Below are positions 1 through 8,953 of a DNA stretch of 27,825 bases, piece after piece. The stretch lies in NCBI GenBank assembly GCA_016716435.1, contig JADJWI010000006.1:1-27825 (forward strand), given 5' to 3'. Both the position numbers and the translations under genes were made by a program. The DNA comes from Acidobacteriota bacterium (lineage in GTDB: Bacteria > Acidobacteriota > Blastocatellia > Pyrinomonadales > Pyrinomonadaceae). Within the stretch, counting starts at the first letter, position 1, and each line of letters starts with the position of its first letter. Below the pieces are notes generated by a model that did not search any database, was not told the DNA's origin, and saw only the letters and a list, made by a program, of their open reading frames with translations.

Positions 1-767
1 CCGAACGACTGAATTTCTATTTCGCTTTTCCCTGATTTGGCGACGGCCTCTTGTGCGGCCCGGATCGCTTCCTGGTCGCCTAAGTAGTAGCTTCTTCAAC
101 CGCTTCAGGTCGCCATCGAGTTCATAAACAAGCGGCACGCCGGTCAGGATATTTAGGTTCACGATCTCCTCCGTCCGAGATACCGTCAGATGCGTTACCA
201 ATAACCGCAGGCTATTGCCGTGTGCCGCAACGATCAGCCGCTTCCCTGCCTTCACCTTTGGACCGATCTCGTTTTCCCAGTAGGGCTGGACACTCGACGG
301 TGTCAGCTAACACTCCGGCCTTCGGAAAATTCTCGATCCCCCGCACTGGAGCGAGGATCATTCCCGAGATATCGCTCATCACGGTTCGTCACTCCGGCGG
401 CGGAACGTCGCAGCTCCTTCGCCAGATCAGCACCTGTTCATCGCCCGGCTGCGCCGACGGTCTTTGCCCTATCAAGCCCCTGCAAACCGCCGCCAGTGCC
501 CGCTCATTGAGCAGCCACGACTTCGTCTCCGGGATCCACATCAGGTCCATCTCGCCGAGGCACCAGCCAAAGCGTCCTGATCGCCCGCTTCAGCACAAAT
601 GTGTATGCCTCATCGCGAACGTAAACCCCTCTCGGCCGTTAGCAATTCACCCGCCGCCTTTGCCTCGGCAATTCCTTCCTCGGAAAGATCGACGTCCTTC
701 CAACCGGTAAACCGATTTTCCTTGTTCCACTGGCTCTCGCCGTGACGAATTGAACTAATTTATGCAT
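1..767 (-). CDS. gpmA: 2,3-bisphosphoglycerate-dependent phosphoglycerate mutase, frameshifted, runs off the left edge
   Basis: Interconverts 3- and 2-phosphoglycerate in glycolysis and gluconeogenesis in the cytoplasm. Reading the minus strand across frames gives the family landmarks in order: the phospho-histidine motif RHGESQWNKENRFTGWKD a few residues after the ATG at 765-767, then LKRAIRTLW, then EQVLIWRRS.DVPPPE near 400-440, then AAHGNSLR and NLNILTGVPLVYELDGDLK near 110-215, and an alanine/lysine-rich tail that leaves the window. Start and stop signals occur in at least five frame changes, the first directly after codon 5. All catalytic blocks survive, which argues for sequencing indels rather than decay, although a pseudogene cannot be excluded. 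It is the last gene of the minus-strand run, 108 bp after folC. Confidence 0.85.
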
Positions 768-799
768 TCTCAAATCTTAAGCCGAAAACATTTTTCAAA

Positions 800-877
800 A
801 GCCGTAAGCTTTTAGCCTTAAACTCTTAGCCCATATCGGAACTCCTGGCTTACAGCTTCGGCTAGCGGCTTAGAGCT
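800..877. repeat. Degenerate heptamer repeat in two inverted arms (gpmA–folC gap)
   Basis: Between folC and gpmA the sequence shows a 7-nt period: AGCCGTA, AGCTTTT, AGCCTTA, AACTCTT, AGCCCAT at 800-834. A second set at 847-877 reads in the opposite orientation (GGCTTAC, AGCTTCG, GCTAGCG, GCTTAGA). The two arms are partly complementary and could fold in the transcript. The copies are degenerate, so the call rests mainly on their resemblance in layout to the clearer heptamer arrays near 8220-8950 and 14159-14225. Confidence 0.45.
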
Positions 878-2122
878 ATTTTCTAACCTCACCCACAAGA
901 TAGAGCGGGCCGGTAACCAAAAATTAGCTCTGTCGATCCCGCGGCCGCCAGGGCATCTTCAACCGAGTTCGTTGTGACTATCTTTTCCGCGTCAAAGCCC
1001 TCAGGCACGAACTCCAAAAGCTCCTCGCCGGTCATCGCGCGTGAATTTACGAGGTTGCGTCAATATCAATCGTTCAGCCCGCGGCCAAAGATCTCTCTGC
1101 GATCTCGGCAACGTCTTTGCCCCGCATCGCCGAAGATCATTGCGAGCGGCCGCTTTTCCCAACATACGTGAGATAGGCTACCAGCGCTAGCTCCGGCTAG
1201 GTTTTAGGCTCCGTCGAGCAAAACATTGTCGATGTATTCAAGCCGCCCTGGATGGATCGCAGTGTTGAGCCCTTTGCGAATATTTTCATCGGTGATCGGA
1301 AAATACTTTCGCAATATATCCGCCACGAGGATCGCGACTTCGGCATTCGCGACCTGGTGAGCACCGAGAAGGCTCAGGTTACTTGTAAGAGATCGCAGGG
1401 GCATCCCAAGTGCTTTCGTCAAAACCACGGCTGTCTCACGCACAAAAAAAACACCTCTACTATGTGCCTCTCCGATCACGCCCTCGGAGAACGTTCATCA
1501 CCGCAGGCGATTGCCGGCCGATCACCACGGCTTCGGTCTGTTGGCGGATTATCGCCGCCTTTTCCGCCGCGATCTGTTCGATCGTATCGCCGAGGTATTC
1601 CTGATGGTCGAGGTCGATCTGCGTGATGGCAGCTATCTCTGCATTGGCGGGGGTTGTTGCATCGGGCCTGCCACCGAGACCGGTTTCGAGTATTGCGAGT
1701 TCAACCGTAGCCTCAGCAAAAGCAAGCAAAGCGATCGCCGTCACCTGTTCAAGAACGTCGGACGATACGCAAGCCGTCCATCTGAAAAGCCGCTCAGAAG
1801 TCTCGCACATGGGTAGCGAGCCGTGCAAAATCGCCTTCGCTAATATCGGCCCCGTCGATCTTGATCCGTTCGGTTATCGAGACAAGATGCGGTGAAGTGT
1901 AGAGCCCTCGCCGAATGTCCGCTTGGACGCAGATCGAATCAAGAAAAGCGCAGACCGACCCCTTACCGTTCGTCCCCGCGACCTGCACCTTCAAATACTT
2001 TTTCATGCCTTCGGATTTCCAAGCTCAGCCAATAACGTACGGATATTCTCCAGCCCAAGCTTCATCGCCTCGACCTCGTTGCCGAGCGAGTACAGATACT
2101 TTTCAGACTCCTGAAAATTCGT
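876..2122 (-). CDS. folC: Bifunctional folylpolyglutamate synthase / dihydrofolate synthase, frameshifted
   Basis: Adds glutamate to dihydropteroate and to tetrahydrofolates (Mur-ligase superfamily, ATP dependent). Visible in order: the N-terminal helix SLGNEVEAMKLGLENI, the P-loop VAGTNGKGSVCAFLDSI, YTSPHLVSITERIKIDG, LAILETGLGGRPDATTPAN with TQIDLDHQEYLGDT, and the C-terminal HPGRLEYIDNVLLDGA followed by the broken end of the domain and a TAG at 876-878. Frame changes fall near 2013, 1800, 1490, 1200 and 1100. The most upstream family-like residues (NFQESEKYLYSLGN) begin at 2122, where the sequence reads ACG rather than ATG, so the exact start is uncertain. It lies directly behind the DinB-like gene and in the classical accD–folC neighbourhood. 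Confidence 0.87.
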
Positions 2123-2123
2123 G

Positions 2124-2570
2124 TTATTTGATTGCCAGTAGGCGACGATGATAATTGATCTGGCCGAGGTGATAATTCAGGTGCGTTGCGAGGAACCAGG
2201 AAGAACTCGGTCGACATCGGATGGCCGAAGACCTCGATCGGGTACGTTTTCTGAAGGTCCTCGTCGGTGATCTTTGCTAGAACCGCTTTGACGTCGGCTG
2301 CGGCCGCATCGACCTCCGCTAATAGCGTCGCCCTGGGACGAACCTTGAAGCAAACTCAGCATCGCGGTCGCGAACATATTCCGTCCCGCCGAGCACGGCC
2401 CCGAAAAAATGCCGCAGATTCCCTGCAAGATGCAGGCAAAGATTGCCCGCCGAGTTAGCGATCTCGCCCTCGACCCGCCATAGATCGCCTTCGTTCGCGT
2501 AGGCCTCGACCTCAGCTTTGAGTTTCGCGAGGTCGCGTTCAAAAATTTCGATCAGGACGTTTTGGAGCAT
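2124..2570 (-). CDS. DinB-superfamily protein (DUF1572 type), frameshifted
   Basis: A four-helix DinB/YfiT-like protein; members often bind a metal through histidines and are thought to act in thiol-dependent detoxification or stress, but the function of this branch is not established. The N-terminal part reads cleanly (LWRVEGEIANSAGNLCLHL then AGNLRHFFGAVLGGTEYVRDR). After frame changes near 2335 and 2190 the C-terminus continues as GHPMSTEFFL, HLNYHLGQINYHRRLLAIK and stops at 2124-2126. Histidines in the LHLAGNLRHF and HLNYHLGQ segments fit the family's metal-site positions. Only 7 bp separate it from accD, and its stop nearly touches the start of folC, so the three are probably co-transcribed. 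Confidence 0.75.
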
Positions 2571-2577
2571 CTTTGGA

Positions 2578-3444
<867 letters not shown>

Positions 3445-3556
3445 AAGTTCTCACGATCTCGTCAGGCCATTCCCAACCGCCTGCGGCGGCATCGGCCTTT
3501 CTCTTTTTGGCTAAATAAGCTCTAAAGATTAACACTAAATCCAACCGTATGTTCGG

Positions 3557-4321
3557 TCACCTTAGCACAGCTAGCATCTGTTCGTGTATCGTTCCATTGC
3601 TCGCGACGATCGGCGGCGTGTAGATGCTGAACGGCGAGCCGTCGTAGTAGCTGACCGTCCCGCCGGCCTCCTCTATCAGCAGCTTTCCGGCGGCGACGTC
3701 CCACGGGTTCAGGCCTTCTTCCCAAAACCCGTCGAATCTTCCGCATGCAACATAAGCGAGATCGATCGCCGCCGAACCATCGCGGCGAACTCCGCGCGAT
3801 GTCAGTAAAAACTCGGTGAGGTGCCGGGCAAACTTCTCGCGGTGCTTGATGTCGTACGGGAAGCCGGTAACAAGCAACGCATTCCCAAGCTCGTCGGTCC
3901 GCGAAACCCGGATCGGCTTCCCGTTGAGCGTCGCTCCGCGGCCCTTTTCAGCTGTGAAAAGCTCGTCGCGGGTCGGGTCGTAGGTCACACCGAGCACGAC
4001 CTCGCCTTCGTGTTCAAGCGCGATGGTCACGCAAAAACAAGGATAGCCGTGAGCATAGTTCGTCGTTCCGTCGAGCGGGTCGATTATCCATTTGTGCCCG
4101 CCGTCAACGCCGGTGACGACCGCGTTTCCGGCTTCCTCGGCCAGGATCGCGTGTCGCGGAAAATGCGACTTGATCCGTTCGACGATCAACGCCTCCGACG
4201 CAAGATCGGCTTCGGTAACAAGATTGATGTCGCCCTTTTTCGTGACGCTCTCTATCCGTCCGAACTTCTCAAGCAAAACACGCCCGGCATCCCGGGCGGT
4301 TTCGATAGCAAAATTGAGCAT
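3557..4321 (-). CDS. suhB: Inositol-1-monophosphatase family protein
   Basis: A magnesium-dependent, lithium-sensitive-type phosphomonoesterase of the FIG superfamily; in other bacteria SuhB hydrolyses inositol-1-phosphate and also influences rRNA transcription. The 254-residue product is intact. The three metal-binding motifs are visible: E62-E63 in LAEEAGN, D81-PLDGTTNYA, and W207-D208 in NPWDVAAG. GSAAIDLAYVACGRFDGFWE near residues 182-201 matches the substrate-binding part. The ATG at 4319-4321 lies 9 bp after the stop of the small secreted protein, suggesting one transcript. NADP phosphatase or histidinol-phosphatase activity is possible, because the subfamily cannot be decided by eye. 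A second member of the superfamily (CysQ-like) occurs at 24538. Confidence 0.92.
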   Translation of the reverse strand: MLNFAIETARDAGRVLLEKFGRIESVTKKGDINLVTEADLASEALIVERIKSHFPRHAILAEEAGNAVVTGVDGGHKWIIDPLDGTTNYAHGYPCFCVTIALEHEGEVVLGVTYDPTRDELFTAEKGRGATLNGKPIRVSRTDELGNALLVTGFPYDIKHREKFARHLTEFLLTSRGVRRDGSAAIDLAYVACGRFDGFWEEGLNPWDVAAGKLLIEEAGGTVSYYDGSPFSIYTPPIVASNGTIHEQMLAVLR

Positions 4322-4330
4322 AAAGATACT

Positions 4331-4786
4331 TTAGCGGAAATAGATGTCCACGTAGTCGGTCACGCCATCGCACGGGTTCTGCATTTCCTGCAAGCGCCAA
4401 TATTTCCTCGTGCCCGTGACCCGAAATATGAACGTGCCCTCGCGGACGCACGGCTCGCCGTTGTTGATGTGGCTGACCTGAGTCGTGATCGTTCCGTTCA
4501 TTCGTGAATTCGCGGGCCTTTATCGTCTCGATCTCACCGATGATGGTCACAAAGTCTGTGTTGCCGCGGCCCTTTTGCTCACCTTTGATCGAATAAAGGC
4601 CGCTCCGAAGCGTGACGTTCGCCCGCCCAAAATAGTCCCAGCTTATCCACTGGAGCGAGAACATATGCCGACCAGCAGCCGCCGGGCCGCGGCCCGGTCC
4701 TGAACCTCGGTCCGCGGCTGGGCAAATGCCTCCGCAGTTCCGAACAAAAGTAACGCCAATGCAAAGATCGCTAGTTTCGTTTTCAT
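4331..4786 (-). CDS. Small secreted protein of unknown function, frameshifted
   Basis: Not recognised as a named family. Reading across two frame changes (near 4670 and 4495) gives about 150 residues: a clear signal peptide (MKTKLAIFALALLLFGTAEA, cut after AFAQ), then a beta-rich domain with HMFSLQWISWDYFGRANV, GLYSIKGEQKGRGNTDFVTI, QVSHINNGEPCVREGTFIFR and RKYWRLQEMQNPCDGVTDYV, ending DIYFR. Two cysteines in the mature part could form a disulfide. Its ATG overlaps the stop of the esterase gene in an ATGA junction (4783-4786), so translation is probably coupled to it. Periplasmic or extracellular location is inferred from the leader. Confidence 0.6.
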
Positions 4787-5697
4787 ATATTTACTTTGTG
4801 GTCAAAATTCTCAGCCACCTGCAAAAATTCGCGGACCTGCTTATTCCAATAGGGCCAGTTATGTGCTCCCGGAAGCTGCCGATATTCGTGTGGGATCTTT
4901 TTTTCCGCGAGCAATGCCACGAAATCGCGATTGTTCTGAAAAAGAAAATCCTCCGTGCCGCAGTCAACGTAAAGAAATGGCATCGCCTTTACCTTTTCCG
5001 GCGTGGCCTCGCGGACCATCTTGAATATGTCGTTCGCCGCTCGCGTCTCGCTGTCTGCCGGCCCGAAGACCTCGGCGATCGACCGGATCGAGGATGTGCT
5101 CCGCCCTTCTCCGCTCAACGAAGCCGCCCCCAGAGCTCCGCTAAAGCTGCCGGCAAGCGCGAACATCTCCGGATACTTTAACCCAAACTTGATCGCTCCG
5201 TACCCGCCCATTGAAAGCCCGGCTATGGCTCGTCCGCTGCGTGTCCCTATGGCTCGATATTTCTTCTCAACCTCAGGGATCAATTCCTTAATTATGTAGC
5301 TTTCGTATTTCTCTTCCGGCTTCGTGTGGCTGTCCGTGTACCAGCCGTTGGCGCCTTCGGGCGTGACGATAATGAATTCATGCCCCTCGGCATAGGCCGG
5401 CAGCTTGGTCAGGTCTGTCCAATTACGGAATCGTCCCGTCAGCCCGTGAAGCAGATAAATGACCGGATACTTCCTGTCCTTCTCGGCCGCAGCCCCTTTG
5501 TCGGCAGATCACCCGATACGGCATCTGCCGTCCCATCAGCTTGCTGTCAAGCTTCGTGATCTGGAAACGTTTGCCGCGAAGCGGCGCCGCGGTCGGCGAC
5601 TGGATAAAATGCCTAGTCGGTCAGCCCATCAAAATCGACCGAAACACAAACAGAGCGGCGGAAATAGGGACTTGTTTGATCTTCGACTTCAGTTCAT
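4783..5697 (-). CDS. Secreted esterase of the esterase-D / S-formylglutathione hydrolase fold, frameshifted
   Basis: Alpha/beta hydrolase (PF00756-like). The C-terminal two thirds are open and contain the nucleophile elbow GLSMGGYGAIKFGLKYPEMF, the acid region YVDCGTEDFLF and the catalytic histidine in PGAHNWPYWN. After a frame change near 5505 the upstream part reads KYPVIYLLHGLTGRFRNWT and FIIVTPEGANGWYTD, which is the oxyanion-hole region. A further shift just after the ATG at 5695-5697 precedes a basic, hydrophobic leader (KIKQVPISAALFVF), so export is likely. The start is 2 bp after the DUF2270 gene and the stop overlaps the next gene by 4 bp. Substrate unknown: carbohydrate esters or a mycolyl-transferase-like role are both possible. 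Confidence 0.8.
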
Positions 5698-5699
5698 GT

Positions 5700-6503
5700 T
5701 TATCCCTCAGTCTTATGTATTGACCGCATCCGCTGCCGAGCCTTCTTTGAGCGGCGAAGCGTTCCGCCGCGGCCGCGGAATGGGCCGCCCGCCCAGTCCG
5801 AAACCTGCTTTAGCGGATGCCATTCAAAGTTCTCAAGCGGCAGCACCTCGGACGAAGAGTCGCGAAGCCGCAGCGTGCTGAACGCGACGAAAAATATCAG
5901 GAAATTGAACAACGCTCCGAACATTATCACTACCCAGCCAGGTGCAAGTCCCACCATTGCCCGATCGAAAAAGAGATCCCAGAACCGCTCGCGGTCCGCC
6001 GGAGACGTCGATGGGATCGGTGACGGATGCAGATAGACCTTCAGAGCCCATGAAAGTGCAAGCAGGATAAATATCCACAAATAGTTTGCCCGCAGCCTTC
6101 GCCCGAGAGCTTCCCAGATGCTTATCGTAAAGTGCGGCGAAAGCAGGTCCGCCGAGATATGGTCGGCCCATTCTTTGTCCGGCGGTATCGTTCGGTGCGA
6201 AAGCATCGGGGCAAAATAACCGGTCTCAAGCACCCGCACGCGGTTTGCCCAAACTTCGTAATAGCGGTAACGCCTCGCTTCCATAAAAAGAAAGATCGAG
6301 ACGAGTATCGTGTTGATCGGGATCGCAAAATGCGGGTTGTCCGGCGAACTGAATACGAATGAAAGCGTTGCACCGGCGGTGATAACGGCCCAGTTCGTCG
6401 TTGCGTCGAGCCGATTTCGCCAGATATTGGACCGCGCTACCTCACCGCGATAAAAGTGGACCATCGCCGTGTTGAACTCGGATAGCGAAAGCTTTTGCGG
6501 CAA
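5700..6503 (-). CDS. DUF2270 family integral membrane protein
   Basis: Predicted inner-membrane protein of unknown function. The conserved family core is intact: EFNTAMVHFYRGEVARSNIW, RLDATTNWAVITAGATLSFV, the EARRYRYYEVWANRVRVLET block, then ISIWEALGRRLRANYLWIF. Four hydrophobic stretches (two early, one around LWIFILLALSWALKVYL, one around GWVVIMFGALFNFLIFFVAF) are candidate membrane helices. The family motif extends upstream of the first internal ATG (6464), so a TTG at 6501-6503 is preferred; an ATG at 6543-6545 is also in frame but would overlap tadA. It stops 2 bp before the esterase start. DUF2270 proteins are occasionally stress-linked, but nothing here specifies a role. Confidence 0.8.
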   Translation of the reverse strand: MPQKLSLSEFNTAMVHFYRGEVARSNIWRNRLDATTNWAVITAGATLSFVFSSPDNPHFAIPINTILVSIFLFMEARRYRYYEVWANRVRVLETGYFAPMLSHRTIPPDKEWADHISADLLSPHFTISIWEALGRRLRANYLWIFILLALSWALKVYLHPSPIPSTSPADRERFWDLFFDRAMVGLAPGWVVIMFGALFNFLIFFVAFSTLRLRDSSSEVLPLENFEWHPLKQVSDWAGGPFRGRGGTLRRSKKARQRMRSIHKTEG

Positions 6504-6524
6504 GAAGACGCTAAAATCACGCTC

Positions 6525-6989
6525 GTGGCCGAACGCGACGAACATTGGATGGATTTGGCTCTTGAACAAGCACGCATCGCCGCCTCGCTCGACGAGGTGC
6601 CGGTCGGGGCATGTGTCGTTTCCGCCGAGGGCGATCTGCTTGCCGCTGCCTCGAACCGAACAATCGCCGATAGCGACCCGACGGCGCACGCCGAGGTGCT
6701 CGCGATCCGTGCTGCCGCCGAGCGGATCGGCAACTATCGCCTTACCGGTACGACGCTTTATACGACCATCGAACCGTGTGTGATGTGTGCCGGAACCTTG
6801 GTCAATGCCCGCGTCGGGCGGCTCGTCTTCGGGGCACCGGACGAACGCTACGGAGCGGTCGTAACGCACTTCGGCGTGTGCGACAGCCCGCTTCTCAATC
6901 ATCGGCTTGAGATCGCGGCCGGTGTTCGGGTCGAAGAATGCCGTTCCCTAATGAAGGAATTTTTCCGGAAAAAACGGCTTGCCGCTTGA
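6525..6989 (+). CDS. tadA: tRNA-specific adenosine deaminase (A34 to inosine)
   Basis: Deaminates wobble adenosine of tRNA-Arg(ACG) to inosine; zinc-dependent cytidine-deaminase fold. The catalytic zinc motifs are complete: HAEVLAIRAAAE (His ligand and proton-shuttling Glu) and PCVMCAGTLVNARVGRLVFG (two Cys ligands). The family's opening (DEHWMDLALEQARIAASLDE then VPVGACVV) starts shortly after a GTG at 6525-6527, which I prefer over an upstream ATG at 6495 that would overlap the divergent DUF2270 gene. The product is about 154 residues, normal for TadA. A tRNA-Ser gene follows immediately, and the tRNA promoter overlaps the tadA stop codon. Confidence 0.95.
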   Translation: MAERDEHWMDLALEQARIAASLDEVPVGACVVSAEGDLLAAASNRTIADSDPTAHAEVLAIRAAAERIGNYRLTGTTLYTTIEPCVMCAGTLVNARVGRLVFGAPDERYGAVVTHFGVCDSPLLNHRLEIAAGVRVEECRSLMKEFFRKKRLAA

Positions 6990-7015
6990 TATTTTTTCCC
7001 GTCGACACGTATTAT
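6986..7015 (+). promoter_or_regulatory. Sigma-70-type promoter for tRNA-Ser(CGA)
   Basis: TTGATA at 6986-6991 and TATTAT at 7010-7015 are separated by 18 bp, and the mature tRNA starts 12 bp after the -10 box, as expected for a tRNA gene. The -35 box overlaps the tadA stop codon. Confidence 0.65.
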
Positions 7016-7026
7016 TAGAAGTTCGC

Positions 7027-7116
<90 letters not shown>

Positions 7117-7275
7117 CAGATCTTTTTCAGGGTTCTTAAGCGTTCAGTAATATCTTTCGGGTTCGTCATCGCCGGATCGCTGTTTAAGGATCAGGCTATT
7201 TGAAAACTTGCTTTACCATTCGAACTCGGCCCAGCAGTATCACTTTCACTGACATTTCAATTGGAGGAAATTGTT

Positions 7276-8082
7276 ATGCCTATTAGCAAGAGGTTGGCTG
7301 CTGAGTTCATCGGAACTCTTTGGCTCGTTCTGGGTGGATGCGGAAGCGCGGTGCTCGCGACCAACTACCCGAATGCGGGGATCGGTTTTGCCGGCGTTTC
7401 GCTCGCCTTCGGCCTTACGGTTTTGACCGGTGCATATGCGCTTGGCCACATCTCCGGAGCACATTTTAACCCGGCAGTTTCGATCGGACTTTGGGCCGGA
7501 AAGCGTTTTCCGGCGAATGAGCTTTTGCCGTACATCGGCGCTCAGGTTCTCGGTGCAATAGCCGGTGCAGGAATTCTTTTCCTCATCGCCACCGGAAAAG
7601 ATGGATTCTCGGCAGTCGCCGGCGGCTTTGCCTCGAACGGATTTGGTGCCGGATCGCTCGGCTCGCCCGGCGGATATGCAGCCCACGCGGCATTCGTCTC
7701 CGAAGTCGTAATGACGTTCTTTTTCGTCGTCGTTATCCTCGGGGCAACGAGCAAATGGGCACCGAAAGGCTTCGCCCCGCTCGCCATCGGGCTTTGCCTG
7801 ACGCTCATTCACCTGATCACGATCCCGGTAACCAACACTTCGGTCAATCCGGCCCGAAGCACCGGACCGGCGTTGATAGTCGCCTTTCAGGGCGGAAGCT
7901 GGGCGGTCGAACAGCTCTGGATGTTCTGGGTAGCACCGGTCCTCGGCGCCACGATCGCCGGGTTCTTCTACCTTTGGCTTGCCGGAGAGGACGAAGAACC
8001 AGCAGCCGTAAAGGCGGAACATGGCGATTCGAGCGGAGATGCCGGAACGTCGCGTTCAGATGATGATGACCACAGCAAATAA
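7276..8082 (+). CDS. aqpZ: Aquaporin Z-type water channel
   Basis: Inner-membrane MIP-family channel. The 268-residue product has two NPA boxes (HFNPAVS at 63-69 and SVNPARS at 189-195) in the two half-helices and about six membrane helices. The selectivity filter matches AqpZ: F45, H179, T188 and R194, so water rather than glycerol is expected. The ATG at 7276 is preceded by a strong GGAGG ribosome site at 7263-7267. The C-terminus is an unusual acidic, Ser/Asp-rich tail of about 30 residues (EDEEPAA… ending DDDDHSK), probably cytoplasmic. It is inserted between two tRNA-Ser genes inside an otherwise conserved tadA–tRNA–SRP–dnaX order. Confidence 0.95.
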   Translation: MPISKRLAAEFIGTLWLVLGGCGSAVLATNYPNAGIGFAGVSLAFGLTVLTGAYALGHISGAHFNPAVSIGLWAGKRFPANELLPYIGAQVLGAIAGAGILFLIATGKDGFSAVAGGFASNGFGAGSLGSPGGYAAHAAFVSEVVMTFFFVVVILGATSKWAPKGFAPLAIGLCLTLIHLITIPVTNTSVNPARSTGPALIVAFQGGSWAVEQLWMFWVAPVLGATIAGFFYLWLAGEDEEPAAVKAEHGDSSGDAGTSRSDDDDHSK

Positions 8083-8122
8083 GTAGTCCATCTTCAGCTT
8101 GTTTGAAAATTTAGGTTTGTGC

Positions 8123-8214
8123 GGAAAGGTGCAGGAGCGGTTGAACTGGCTACATTGGAAATGCAGTGAACCTCAAAAAGGGTTCCGTGGGTTCGAATCC
8201 CACCCTTTCCGCCA
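8123..8214 (+). tRNA. tRNA-Ser, anticodon GGA
   Basis: Acceptor GGAAAGG (8123-8129) pairs with CCTTTCC (8204-8210), then G and an encoded CCA ending at 8214. The anticodon loop TTGGAAA gives GGA. A long variable arm GAACC…GGTTC and the T-arm GTGGGTTCGAATCCCAC are present. The anticodon stem CTACA/TGCAG has one A·C mismatch at its middle pair; a G at 8152 would restore it, so this may be a base-call error. Confidence 0.95.
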
Positions 8215-8217
8215 TAC

Positions 8218-8742
8218 AAAAGGAGAAAGGATGAAGGATGAGGGATAAAGGTAATACTCCCATCCCCGTCCTTTTTTCGTTTTCTGCATTTCATGTTCGA
8301 ATTTCCAGAGGCACTGATTGCTCCCTATGCAAAACAACCTTAAAACTAGGACCAAGGATTACGCAGTCCGGATCATACGGCTTTACTCGTCGCTGCCGCG
8401 AACTACCGAGGCACAGGTACTCGGAAAACAGATCCTTCGTTCGGGCACATCCGTCGGAGCTCACTACCGCGAAGCGCAGTATTCGAAGTCCGACGCCGAT
8501 TTCGTAAGTAAAATCCAAGGGCTCTTCAGGAGCTCGAAGAAACCAGCTATTGGCTTGAAATACTTGTCGAGATGAAAATCTTTGATCTGCAGAAACTAGC
8601 ACCGCTCCAGAAAGAAACTTGGAACTCATCGCGATATTTATTACTATCTCGAAGAAAATGAAGATGCGATGATCAGGAATTCGTCTGAGACAACATTCGC
8701 CCTTCCTGACTTTATCCTTCATCCTTTATCCTTTATCCTTTT
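8218..8742. mobile_element. Intervening-sequence-like unit with about 33-bp inverted heptamer arms around a four-helix-bundle gene
   Basis: Left arm 8218-8250 is purine-rich, built from AAAGGAT-type heptamers. Right arm 8710-8742 is its imperfect reverse complement (about 30 of 33 positions match). The unit begins 3 bp after the CCA of tRNA-Ser(GGA) and ends 4 bp before the first paired base of the SRP RNA. Its single gene is a four-helix-bundle protein of the family encoded by 23S rRNA intervening sequences, which also have complementary ends. Mobility is inferred from this layout only; no transposase or target duplication is seen. Confidence 0.5.
8327..8672 (+). CDS. Four-helix-bundle protein (23S rRNA intervening-sequence / Avd-like family), frameshifted
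   Basis: Family proteins are about 115-125 residues; they are encoded in 23S rRNA intervening sequences and, as Avd, in diversity-generating retroelements, and bind nucleic acid as pentameric barrels. Here the diagnostic RIIRLYSSLP and QILRSGTSVGAHYREAQYSK blocks are clear, followed after a lost G near 8521 by LQELEETSYWLEILVEMKIF and, after another shift near 8622, ELIAIFITISKKMKMR. The ATG at 8327 is preferred. No reverse transcriptase or variable-repeat target is nearby, so this is a free-standing copy. A weak hairpin (TCAGGAA at 8673-8679, TTCCTGA at 8703-8709) follows the stop. The frame changes look like sequencing errors. Confidence 0.82.
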
Positions 8743-8746
8743 CTTT

Positions 8747-8846
8747 GGTCCCAGGCTCCGCACAAGGGCTGTGGTGTGAACTCCGCTAGGCGAGGAATCG
8801 AGCAACGGTAGCATTTTCACCCTGTGTTGCGGTTAAGTCTGGGGCC
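8747..8846 (+). ncRNA. ffs: Signal recognition particle RNA, small bacterial (4.5S-like) type
   Basis: The 100-nt segment folds into one long hairpin: GGTCCCAGGC (8747-8756) pairs fully with GTCTGGGGCC (8837-8846), an inner stem CCGCACA pairs with TGTTGCGG, and GGTG/CACC flanks the apical domain. The apex holds the conserved Ffh-binding pattern: CCG, AGGC, a GGAA tetraloop closed by GA/TC, GAGCA, then CGG. It guides Ffh-mediated co-translational targeting of membrane proteins. It sits upstream of dnaX as in Bacillus. The ends are set by pairing and may be off by a few bases. Confidence 0.85.
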
Positions 8847-8914
8847 ATTCGTCTATACAGTGCGGCTGTCGGCTCTCGCTCTTTCGCAATATGCTCCTTT
8901 TGGGCGAGGGACAC

Positions 8915-8946
8915 TTTATCCTTTATCCTTTATCCTTTATCCTTTA
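8915..8946 (+). repeat. TTTATCC heptamer tandem array in the dnaX leader
   Basis: Four and a half perfect copies of TTTATCC end 7 bp before the dnaX ATG. The unit is the same as in the right arm of the element at 8710-8742 and complementary to the left arm at 8218-8250. It occupies the position of the dnaX ribosome-binding site, leaving no purine-rich Shine–Dalgarno sequence. Confidence 0.85.
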
Positions 8947-8953
8947 GCTACCG

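Noticed and set aside
6504..6902. N-terminal 130-residue extension of the DUF2270 frame
   Set aside because: It is antisense to the catalytic core of tadA, and the DUF2270 family starts near LSLSEFNTA.
7246..8022. A 258-codon minus-strand frame opposite the aquaporin
   Set aside because: It mirrors a well-supported membrane channel; charged, low-complexity product without motifs.
8218..8250. CRISPR-like direct repeats near 8220, 8715 and 8915
   Set aside because: Units are 7 nt, contiguous and without unique spacers; no cas genes.
8318..8672. Diversity-generating retroelement because of the Avd-like protein
   Set aside because: No reverse transcriptase, template repeat or variable repeat is visible in the window.
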